Source of the DNA: Euphorbia lathyris
Lineage: Eukaryota; Streptophyta; Magnoliopsida; Malpighiales; Euphorbiaceae
DNA length: 64,000 bases
NCBI RefSeq assembly: GCF_963576675.1
Contig: NC_088910.1
Span: forward strand, 28,646,531 to 28,710,530
Reading direction: 5' to 3'
Of this stretch, positions 31,164 through 43,365 are shown piece after piece. The notes beneath the pieces were generated by a model that had not been told where the DNA came from, did not search any database, and saw only the letters and a list, made by a program, of their open reading frames with translations. The first letter of the stretch is position 1. Every line of letters begins with the position of its first letter. The translations under genes and the position numbers were made by a program.

Positions 31164-31922
31164 AGGTGTCGTTTGGTAAGATGTAATGACCTCCGTAATG
31201 GAATGACCATTACATTAAAGGCTCATTACCATGTTTGGTTGCATGTTACAATTTCATTGTAATAGAATGAGAAAACATTGAGTTAAATTTTGTTGAAGAA
31301 ATCTTGTAATCCCAATTACATAGAAATATGACTTGAATTCTCATTACATTGTCATCTAACCTCTCATTTCTCAAATCTTACCTCTCAATCTTACCTCTCA
31401 TTCTTGTCAAAAACTAGAAAAACATGAAAATTGAAAACGAGAAAAATGAAAAAAAAACCGAAAAACCTAAAAAATGCGAAAAACGAAAAAAAATGAAAAA
31501 CTGGAAAAAGGAGAAAATAGAAAAACAGTGAAAAATGTTGCAAAATGGAAATTAAAAAAAATGGTGAAAATGGAAATTAAAAGAAACGAGAAAAATGTAA
31601 TAAAAATATGAAAAAGCGAAAAACTATATACTAATTTATTGATTTTGGTTAATCTAATTTTGTATTTGATTTTGATTAGATTTTTCATATTTTTCGTGCT
31701 TTTCACGTTTTTCATGTTTTTCGTTGATTTTAATTATGTAAATAAAATTCTATGATTGTATTTAATTAGAAAAATATAAGTATTGTAATGGTTATTACAT
31801 TACATCATAATTGTCAACCAAACATGGTAATAGAATCATTATTCCATTCCATTACATTACAACTTTGATTACATTACGACCTTAATTACATTACATTGCA
31901 TTACGACATACCAAACGGATCC
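31164..31922. repeat. inverted-repeat element with CGTTTGGTA ends (hAT-like MITE)
   Basis: GTCGTTTGGTAAGATGTAATG at the left and CATTACGACATACCAAACGG at the right form inverted termini, with multiple ATTACATT / AATGTAAT repeats inside each arm. The centre (31430-31620) is a purine-rich GAAAAA(C/T)-type simple repeat. Non-coding. Confidence 0.78.
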
Positions 31923-32039
31923 TAAAAGTAAAATGAGTTCAACTTGTAAATGTAAAAGTATTATTGTTCCATTTATGACGTAAGATTAAAATTGCTCTCG
32001 GTTATCATCGTTAGATGTATTTTTATTCCTTATATATAT

Positions 32040-32572
32040 AGAGGTGGCAAAAATATACACGATTCGATTATACAACACGAAATCGATACACAAATTTTTG
32101 AGGTGGGTTAAGGTTGATATACTAACCTAAAAACGACACGAATATTTAAAATTATTATTATATTATCTCATGTTTTTATATGTCATTTATTAATAAAGAT
32201 AATAAAATTATAACTATTACTTCCAAATATGGTTTGAACCTCCTAAATTGTTCAAATTAAATGATTTTTTAACATGTAACCAATTTTTCGATGGTTAATG
32301 TTAACATACTAATCTGAAAATGACATACAATATTTAAAAATAGTACAATATCTTTTTATATTTTTAAAAGTGATCGTTAATATATACTTTTTTACATGTT
32401 CATTCAAAAAAAAAAAACAAGATTACATGTACGACACGAAATCGACACTAACCCGAATATGTTAACACGACTGTGATACGAATGTTTTTAGATTGAGTTT
32501 GAACTTATTTTTTATAATACGAATCCGAAAACGATATGACACCAACACGATAATTGTCAAGTCTACTTATAT
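32040..32572. repeat. MITE-like element with ACACGA tracts
   Basis: GAGGTGGCAAAAATATACACGA at the left is loosely inverted at the right (ACACGATAATTGTCAAGTCTAC). Internal CACGAAATCGA units recur in both halves. A related sequence occurs near 52860-53240. Confidence 0.6.
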
Positions 32573-32996
32573 ATACATTAAAAAAAAAAAAAACTTAACA
32601 ACATAATCATTATGTTGATGTTATTATTTATGCTATATAGTTGAAATGAAAAAAAGTTACAAATAAATTAAAAAGGAATAACCATAGGACTACAAATTAA
32701 AATAAAATAAAATAAAATACTATTGACCTTGTTCAACTCTGGGAAACGTCAAAGTGACGACAAAATCTTGTAAGCATACGTAAACAAATAAAGATCCCGC
32801 TCCAATCTAAGTAATTGATTGAAATGAAATCTCCATTATCAAACCATTTAGAAAAGTGAAATAAAGAAAAGGGGGCTTTTAGCCTTCTTCTTCGATCTAA
32901 GATTCCCGCACCATCTTCCTTTTTGCTCCCATTTTCCTTTCGCTCCTTCCTCGAATTTTGAATTGCTTGCGGACTGGAGAGATTTTGCCATACATT
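32573..32996 (+). other. 5' flank of the KEA gene
   Basis: AT-rich sequence to about 32740, then a more balanced region that should hold the 5' UTR and core promoter. No clear TATA box; transcription start not assignable by eye. Confidence 0.5.
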
Positions 32997-35900
32997 ATGG
33001 CCATCTTTGATGCGAAACGTGGACTCCTTAAATTTTGGTATTGCTTCTTCTTGCTGTTGGTTTACTCGTGGATTTGTTTCTCCGCCAGATCTGATAAGGA
33101 AATCAGGGCGCGGTTTTATGGGAATTTGCTTAATTCCTCTGCTCCCGATAATGATGATGGTAGTATAGCCCAAATGTTCGATCGGGTTTTGCAGAAAGAG
33201 TTCTCCGAAAATGATCAGCCTGAAGGTTTTGAAGCCTTTCTTTCTGCATTTTTATTTCCACTTTCCTTGTTTTTCATTGAATATTTTGAACAATCTCCTA
33301 AATTGTTTTTAGACTCATTTTAGCCGATGCTATATTCCCTGTTTTTCGTCCTAAATGTTATTAAGGATTAGCTAGGCTACTATGATATAGCAAGGAGGAA
33401 GTTTCTTCAAATTCATGGAACAGATAGCATGCTACTTGAAGCTAGTGCTTTTAACAGACTATTAGAGTGCAATTCGTTATTTTGCAATGCTATCCAGGTC
33501 TGTATCATCTGCAACTTTGATGAACATGGCTTAGATATCGTACTGGGGAAAGTTAAATTTACGGATTAGAAATGAAGTTTGTTAGAGTTAGACTTTTGAA
33601 AGACATGATATTTTACTGTACTTTACTGACCTCGATGTCTTTGTTTTGAAATATATGAATTGTTTGGGTAGATTACTTGAGATTTGATGTTGAAATAAAA
33701 TTTGTGTAAAAAAAAAAATCAACTTTATTGTTGTGATGTGCAGCCTATGAATTTTATTATGCATTACCAGTCTTGTGAAGACTAAAGAGTCCCCTATTAC
33801 GATTGGAGTGCATAAAGGTTCCGCACTTAGCTCATTTCTTTTTACCGTCGTTATGGATAGTTCACCTCAAGACAGTATACCATGGTGCATATTGTTTGGA
33901 GATGATATTGTGTTGGTTGATGAGATGAAAGAAGGCGTGGAGAAAAAGTTGGAACTATTGAGAAAAACTTTGGAATCTAGAAGCTTTAAGTTGAGCCGAA
34001 GTAAGACGGAATATTTGGAGTGTAAGTTTAGCGGCGATAGAAGTAGGGAGGCAAGGACAATCGCCCTGGATGGGAGGGTTGTCCTGGGCTCGGATTGCTT
34101 CCCGTTATTCAGGGTTTATTATTCAAAACAGATGGAGAAGTGGATGGAGATGTTGCTCATAAGATTAAATCTGGTTGGTCGAAGTGGAAGAGTGCTACGG
34201 GTTTCCCTTTTGCGAACCCGGCATTGCCTAATAGATTGAAGTGAAAATTCTACCGCACGGCAATTAGACCTACATTGTTATATGGTACGGAGTGTTGGGC
34301 AGTGAAACACTATCACATTCACAAGATGTCGATGGTGGAGATGCATATGTTGCGATGAATGTGTGGTCATACGAGAAAAAATCAGGTGAGTAATGAAATA
34401 ATTAGGACAAAAGTAGGGCTTACATCTATTGAGAATAAAATGAGGGAAACCGACTAAGGTGGTTTGGCCATATAAGACGAAGAGTGTTTGATGCGCTGGT
34501 TATAAGGATTGAAGAGTGACAAAGGGATGCAATAGTGAGGGGTAGGGAAAGACCTAAACAAACTTGGAAGAGGGTGATTGAGAGTGATATGAGTTTATTG
34601 GAGATTAAGTAAAATATGGTAGCGTAGTGGATAGGATAGGACGGAATGGAGGGAGAGAATTTATGTCGTTGACACGACTTGATTTCAGGGTTTTGTATGA
34701 CGGTTCATGTTAGCCGACCTCGAATCATTTCGGGACTAAGGCTCTGTTGTTGTTGTTTGTTTACATTTCTTGTTATCTTACTTGGAATTTATTAAAAATG
34801 ATGAATTTGAATTAAGTTTTGCAGTAGAAAAAACCCATTATTCTTAGAAGTCTTCTTATTAAAGGTAACCAATTAGTAGCCTTCTCTTGGATCCAAAACT
34901 CCAGATTTCCTTATGAATGATCATTGAGGAGCTTGATCAAGTAAGTAGCACCAAATTTTAAAACAAGGAACTAGTGAAAAGAGATGGCAGTAGTTTTCTT
35001 GCTTCAACTCTTCAAACTCAGCCTTCAGTGACTCAGACTAACAAAAAGATAGTTCTTAGGAATATAGTTTAACGAAGATGGTATGCTATTATTTGATGCA
35101 TGCCAGAAAATTGGTAGCTTATGCAACATTTGTAATGAAAAGATTAAAAGAAGATCACATAGTTCTTCGCCATCTTCTTCCCCCAAACCTTTTTCATTTT
35201 CCAGTTATTTTATATTCTAAACGACTATATTGGTGGATTAAAGAATTGTTCATTAACTATTATTTTTGTGTGCCAAGCATCCATGCATTTGCCGAAACAG
35301 ATGCACACATGCACCAGCTGCATTAAAAGGGTGTTGAAGTCTAAAATATCCCATGTAGCTTGCTAACTGTTTAGATTATATAACAAGGAGCCTAAAATAA
35401 AATTTTTGCAGTTGAAATCCATTTGTAATTTACATTATTTGGGGATCTTTTCCCTTAAACAACCACGAAGATACCTTTCTACACTTTAGAGTTCCAAAAC
35501 TTTCTAGGCGTGCTTTTTAGAAAATTTATCATGACTTTTCAACTTATTGTCAAATTGCAGTAGAGTTTCAGGTCTGGAAACCAAGGCGCTGTCTTTTCTT
35601 TACTTTATAATTCATATTATCTAAGGCAATATATATTTATTGGTTTAAGGTTGATATGCTAGTAATGATTAAATACGAACCTTGTATTTAGATTCCAATT
35701 TGATGTTCTTTTGCTATGCCCTGCAGGTACTGCTTCATGACTCTATGTTAGATGTTGAATATGTTGCTGCTTATTACTTCTCTCCATCTCTTGCTAGTTA
35801 GTAGTTTGGTTTGTCGAATGCTGTTTGGTTATATGTATATTTGTTCTCTTCCTTTTACAGCTTATGATGGAAACAGCTTCAACAATAGTGTAGCTGACCA

Positions 35901-38900
35901 ACAGGTAGGTTTGATTTTTGTTCTCTTTAATAACTATGCTATTTTATTATGTCCCGCTAACATTTAATTTCGTGTTAGTTTATTGTAATATTTATTCTTT
36001 TGCAGGCTGTACTGGAGACTGTAGCAAAAATTACTCATGAGAAGGCTAAGAACAATGACACACAAGTGGTTAAGTAAGGGAATATAATTATATTTTTGTG
36101 GTGCATAGTTATCAAATTATCATGTGTACTCCTATATTTTTTCTCACTTCTGTCAGAACTGAGAGTTTGATTTGGTAATCTTTTTTCTTTCCTTCTTTCT
36201 CTTTTATATTTCTATCAGTGGAACAAAATCATTCCAATTTCAAGATGTCTTTTCACTGGAAAATAAAGATTCTGAGGAGACGACTACCCTTATTGACAAA
36301 AAGGTAAGATTTCATGATGAGCTCTTTTTGCAGAATCAAATGCACAGATTTATATGATATGCTTCTCTTCCTAACTGTAGGACAACGTATTTGTCATGTC
36401 AAACAAGAAATCCAAGTACCCAATACTGCAAGTAGATTTGAGGTTATCATCTTTTTTCTCTTTCTTTCTGACTGCTACAGAAGGGTAGATAAATTATATT
36501 TCTGAAAATATGGCAGGGTTTTTACATAAATTCAGTGTGTGAGTTTTTCCTTTTGTCTTAAGTGCTGTCAATGAATTTAATATGTGTGTATACTGCATAA
36601 GGTTTTATCTTTTTGATTTGTTTGACATTTCCACAGATTAATTTCAGATTTGGTAGTCGTCATAGTTTCTGCTGCTATTGGTGGGATTGTCTTCTCTTGT
36701 ATGGGACAACCGGTTAGTAGCTTAAGATCTCTGTTTAAGTTTCACTTTATTTGTTGTGTTTGGTGCTTTTTGACTTTTTTTCTTCAGTTAAGGTAGATAC
36801 GTTGGTTTCTTTTGTGATTTATGTTTTGTGGTACCTTTAAGTTCCAAATTTTTTTTTGGATGTGGATGTTAGGTAATTGTGGGCTATCTTCTGGCTGGTT
36901 CGGTTATTGGACCAGGAGGTTTGAAATTCATCAGTGAGATGGTGCAGGTATATCATTTTCCTTTTGTATTCAAAGAGATTGAAAAAGAATTTTGTGTTCC
37001 ATTAAAGTAAAAGATACATTATATTTACTTATAAGTGGTTTTAAACATGAAACCCTGTTATTCAGTCTTATTACAGCCTTGGTATATACATTCTTCATCA
37101 CCGTTTATCCTGATAGGTTTCTTTTCTGTCGGCTTTTGACTGCACATATTATGGTCTCACTTAATCTATATTGTAGGAACTAAGTTTTGAGATTACCGGA
37201 TTGGAAATATGCAACCCTGTCGCATCATTTTCATGTTAATGTTTTTATGTCGAAGTCTAGGTAGATAGCATTTGAACCTTGTGTTAGGCCAGATAACAGT
37301 ATTTTATTTTTGGATAAGTTTTCTAAAGGTTACAACTCACAGGGAACAGCATATGCACTGGATAACTTATTAGTTAGTGATATGGTCCAGGGATCTGGTC
37401 ATGTGACGGGTAAGATTACTGTGTTTATTTGATTTTCTACCTATGACTGCTAAGGCTAGTTCTCATTAGTGAGAAAGTTTTCTAAAGGTTACAACTCACA
37501 TGGAACATAATTTGCAATGGATAACTTAATTAGTTTGTGATATGGTCCAGGGATCTGATTGTGTGACGGGTAAGATTACTGTGTTTATTTGATTTTCTAC
37601 CTATGACTGCTAAGACTAGGGCTCATTAGATAGAACCTGAATCTCTTGACAATTCCTTGGTGAAAAATACTTGTCACCCTCTTTCTTCATGATTGCATAA
37701 ATATTACAATGAGTAAGGCAGTGACCGCCCATAACTGCGAACTAGACAGTTGCTATACATGTAACTGTTTTATTACATAAACAAAAACTTAAAATCATAA
37801 GAGTGAGCATAGTTATTAAAGAGGTACCGGCCTTAGCGCCTTGACATCCAGAATGGCGGGCGCAGTCCCCCTGGCACAGGCGCCATTGTGCGCCAAGGTG
37901 CAGTTGCCAATGGCGCACCTTGGTGACATAGCTGCAGTTTTTAGGGTTTTTTAAAGTTGGAAATATATTATACACGTTTGAATTAAGTGTGATCTGATGA
38001 GGGTCCCAGATAAGCAGAAAAAAAAACAAATATTAAAAGAGGAAGAGATTATACACGGTTGAATTAATTAGAAGAGGAAGAGACGGAGTCTTATTAAAAG
38101 AGAAAGAAGTATAGTACAACAGCAACACAAGCAGAAGTCGAATTCAAACAGAAACACAAGCAGTTGTTGATGCTTTAGATGAGTGATGAATTTGGAGAGT
38201 TTTGATGAGGAGTAGAACTTATGATATAGTATTCAACTTTAGCTTTATAATATGGGTTTTATTTTGCATTTTAAAATTTATTTATAATTAAGAATATTGT
38301 CATGGTTTAGTATTCATTGCATTTTTATGTTAGTTTTATAGTTTTTATTTTTGTAAGTGCGCCTTGTGTCGCTAGGGTGCACGCCGTGCGCCATGTACCC
38401 AAGGCTCCAGGACCCCTAGCGCATAAGTGCGCCATGTGCCTTTAATAACTATGAGAGTAAGATATAGGAAGACATTAATAGATAGAATCAGTCAGTTTTC
38501 TTCTTATGTTGCCCATGACTGTAACATTACATTTCAGAATTCTGCTAACTTGTAGCAGGACGCCTTAGTTGAAATGGTTATGACATGATACAAGATCAAG
38601 TTATATTTACTGTTGTCCTCAGTTGAAATGCATATGAGATTCTTTTCATGTGTATAAATGACCTTTCTCAGTTAGAGGTTTTTTATTTGTAGATTTGACC
38701 AAATATCGCCATGCATTCCATATCTCAGAATTGCCACTGTAGCTTTTTCTTTTTTCCTCTTGTAGAAACAACTGTGAACTAGGAGATGAAAGGCCAAAAA
38801 TACCCTCATAATTTAGAGTAACCATCATAACCATTTTATCTTCAGTGTAGTGTCATCCAACGCCCTGTAGTGGGCTTCTCTCCGTATCTTATTTTTTTCT

Positions 38901-41900
38901 TGTATCCGAAATGAATAAAATGAGGGCGAGCCTTGGCGCAACGGTAAAACGTTGTTGCCGTGTGACCTGAGGTCACGGGTTCGAGTCTTAGGAGCGGCCT
39001 CTTGCCAATTAAATTGGCAAGGGAAGGCTTGCCCCCAATACACCCTTGTGGTGGGACCCCTCCCCGGACCCTCGCTCAGCGGGGACGCGTAATGCGACCG
39101 GGCCGCCCCTATCCGAAATGAATAAAATGAGTTTAGTTTTGGTGTTTTTGCTATATGATGACAGTTGCATGTTTCTCTTTTTCTGTCATCACAGGTTGAG
39201 ACTGTAGCTCAGTTTGGTGTTGTGTTTCTTCTTTTTGCTTTAGGACTGGAGTTCTCTTTGACGAAGGTGATCTACAATTTGCTTTGGGGAAATCTTATTT
39301 ACTACATTTATTACACTTGCTATATTTGTTGACTATATAGGTAGTATAGGAATTTGTCACAATTGACTTTTGAACTGCTCAACTCATCCTATGCAGTTAA
39401 AAGTTGTGGGGCCTGTTGCTGTTCTTGGAGGGCTACTTCAAATTTTTATATTTATGTCCTTGTGTGGCATAACAGCTATTGTATGTTGCTTCAAGTAACT
39501 GATTCATATCTTGCTAACGGTTTCATGATTCTATCAAAATGCTTAAACTTGGACACTTGTCACCTATGCAGTTTTGTGGAGCCAAATTATCTGAGGGAAT
39601 TTTTGTGGGCTCCTTCCTGTCAATGTCATCAACAGCAGTTGTATGCTTCTACATTTTCTGGCATTGTTTTCATTCTTCTAATTTTTGGCTTCTTACAAAT
39701 CTTAGAATTCATGCTTTTCTACCCTATACTAGGTGGTGAAATTTTTGGTTGAGCGAAACAGTACTAATGTTCTTCATGGTCAAGTCACAATTGGGACGCT
39801 TATATTCCAGGTTTCTGTCCAAATCATTGTCCACTTTTCGTTTTGATAGTATAGTTGATTTCTTAGTTCTCTAATATGTCGTTATTTAATGTGCCTTGTC
39901 ATCATCAAAAGTGAATTACTACCATTATTTGAATTGTAGTTGGAGTAATATATAAATGTGGGAGTATATTGCAAACTAATTTATTAGACTTTACATTTCG
40001 AACTATATATCAATTTCATTTTCTTAGTACTTATGAAAATAGAAGGAAGACTATCTTTTGGGGAGGGAGAGAGTTTTAGTAATACACTTTAGTTGATGAC
40101 GTATTGAGTTGGAAGATCGATGTTTGATATGTTAGTCTTTCAGGACTGTGCTGTTGGTTTGCTGTTTGCTTTGCTTCCAGTCTTAGGTGGCAGCAGTGGC
40201 CTGCTACATGGAATGATTTCAATGGGGAAGCTGTAAGTTTTTTTTGTCAGCTTTTCCTTTTTCTTTTTTTCCTTTTATCTAGTAGAGGGGGAAGAGGGCG
40301 AGCCTTGGCGCAACGGTAAAACGTTGTTGCCGTGTGACCAGAGGTCACGGGTTCGAGTCTTAGGAGCGGCCTCTTGCCAATTAAATTGGCAAGGGAAGGC
40401 TTGCCCCCAATACACCCTTGTGGTGGGACCCCTCCCCGGACCCTCGCTCAGCGGGGACGCGTAATGCGACCGGGCCGCCCTTTTTTTTTTTATCTAGTAG
40501 AGGGGGAGAGAGAGAGGGAGTTATTTCTTCCTTTATCTTTGGCGAGGGATATTTTGTGTCTCACTTGTTTAAATGATCTGGATCAAGTCTTATTTCTATA
40601 ATTTTTTATTTTCAGGATGTTGGTGCTGTCGATATTCCTCACTGTTACATCTGTAATGTCATGGTCATTTGTTCCTCGATTTCTTAAGTTAATGATACAG
40701 CTATCATCTCAAGTGAGTCGGTGACATTTTCTTATAGAATGACTTGTATACCGGTGATTATTGTGATTTTACTGGACATTTACCTGGATTAAGCTAAACA
40801 TTTGTCTCCATATATGTGATCCAGACAAATGAACTTTATCAGCTTGCTGCTGTGGCCTTCTGCTTATTATCTGCTTGGGTAAGTGTGAAGTATATACTAT
40901 TTTTGCTGAGAAAATTAGTTGTAACTTGTATACATAGATTTAAAAGGCGAAAGGCAAGCCGAGGCGATAAGGACATATATCGCCTCGAGGTGAGGCACAT
41001 GAGGCGACAAAATTTTAAAAAATTCAGAAATTAAAAATTAACTCAAAAACATCAAATCTGGAAAGGAATACTCAATTTCATGAGGCATTGGAAGGATCGC
41101 CTCGGTCGCCTCTCACCTCAGGCAACCCAGCCTTTTAAAACTATGCTTGTACACTTCATCATGATTTGTTTACTGTTGACTCTTATCATTTTTTCCCTAA
41201 GCAGAGTTGTAAATAGTTTTAAATGTTTTTCAGTTGTTTGCTAGACTACATAAGTTCCCAAGTCCGGGATATAAAAATATAAATAAAAAGTCCTATTCGA
41301 ATTAAGGACTTGTTCACACACTATCATAATCGTCATTAAGATTTGGGTGTGAGATGGAAAACTCTCATCCTGATCTGAAATTTTTGATCATATTAACGGT
41401 TTTGTTCCCTTGAGAATGTGACATCTTCTGTAATTGAGCCATATAGCTATAGTATTCAACAACATTAACTTCGTCTAAGCTAAGATGTTGAGATGCATTA
41501 TATGAGAAATTAACATTTCTAATGCTCTTGGAATTTGTGTAATAATTTCAGTGCAGTGACAAGCTCGGCCTTAGTCTTGAGTTGGGTTCATTTGTGGCTG
41601 GAGTAATGATATCTACAACTGACTTTGCTCAACATACTTTGGACCAGGTAATTTCTGGCGAAGATAGTTTTCTCTACTATCCAATTTTTTTTTTCCATAT
41701 CTGTCAAAAGCACTGAATAAATTTTGTAAATGTTACCTATTTATCTTCTCATAGTTCTTAATGCATTTTCGATCTTCTATTGTAGATTACAGCCTTCACT
41801 TAACTAGCTTAAAACATTCATATCCTTCTATCTTTTAATTCATTCATGCCATGAAATCCGACATGCACTAACGGAGCTACATTTTTTAGTGAAATATTTT

Positions 41901-43329
41901 TGTGCATTTTATTATGTATAACTAGGTGATAGCCTTCTCTAGAATTTGGTGCATGCTTATCAATTTTAGAGTCTGATACCCTGAAATTGAAGTCCGCTCA
42001 GCATTTTTCTTCAATCCGTTCCAAATTTCAAGATTTGGACTGATTGTTAATTTTGTGATTATGTCATCAAGATCCTAAAGTATGCAAATTTTTGTGAATC
42101 TCATTGGAACTTGACCATTTTTTTTATTAATGCTATTTAAACTGTACCTAGATTGCTCATGTGAAATTTAATGTATTATTTTTTGGTATATGCATGCACT
42201 AATTTGTGCTGACAATTGGTTTGGAACTTTGAGACTCGGCAATGGCTTGTTTGACTGGCCAAAAACATATCAGCAATGGTTTGTAATGTGAATATAGTGA
42301 TCAGTACCTTCATAATTTGTTGTTTCTCTACCCTGCAGGTTGAACCAATTCGTAACCTGTTTGCTGCTCTCTTTCTTTCTAGTATCGGGATGCTTATACA
42401 TGTGCAGTTTCTGTGGAACCACGTGGACATATTACTAGCATCTGTGATTCTGGTTATAGTAGTTAAGACAGCTGTTGCTGCTGCAGTAAGTAAAGCCTTT
42501 GGATATAGTATAAGGACATCATTCCATGTGAGTTGTCTTACTAAACTTGTTGAAGAACTAGAAAATGTTATTATACTTACAAAATTACACCTCAATTTTT
42601 CTTTGAAAGAGGATTATTTTGTTATGGTTAAGGTTGGAGTGTTGCTTGCTCAAATTGGAGAGTTTGCTTTTGTTCTCTTGAGTCGTGCCTCAAATCTTCA
42701 CCTTGTTGAGGTGATCTCTCTCTATCCTTTTCCTATATGGGTTTTTATGATGAATTTTGTACTGTGATTAGAGAATTTCAAATTGATGTACTCCCTCCGT
42801 TCCACAATGCATCTCTTTCTAGAGAATTTCTTTTGTTCCATAATACATGTCATTTTGATTCAATCCATGCACATTAGTTGCTTTTTACCAAATATACCCC
42901 CATTTAAGTTGCCTTTTTACTTTGGGAATAGATAAAAAATAATTAGCTGATGCAATTAATACAAGGGTAACAAAGTCTTTTAGTTAAAATTGATTTCTTT
43001 TCTTAATTCTTGTGCATTAACCTTAAAAGACATGTATGTATATATATGTATTAAGTAAAAACTTTCCTTATGCTTCAACCTGGTTCATGATTAATGCAGG
43101 GAAAGATGTACCTTCTTCTTCTTGGAACCACAGCTCTTAGTCTGGTTTGTATCTTTCATTCTTAGATGGCAATAGAACTTTATACTTTAGGCTCTGTTGG
43201 TTATAGTATTTACCTTTATATATGTTCATTCAGGTAACCACTCCTCTTTTGTTCAAACTGATACCAAATGTCATGAATCTTGGGGTCCTACTGCATTGGT
43301 TTCCACCAGAAAGCAACACGGTGAATGAG

Positions 43330-43365
<36 letters not shown>

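Noticed and set aside
31467..31715. 82-residue minus-strand frame
   Set aside because: It is translated from the purine-rich simple repeat at the centre of a MITE.
38925..39110. tRNA gene
   Set aside because: Boxes A and B are present, but there is no cloverleaf with a normal acceptor stem, the tail is long, and a 21-bp target duplication surrounds it: a SINE.
42276..42767. 163-residue + frame as a separate gene
   Set aside because: It is KEA exons 16 and 17 with read-through of introns.
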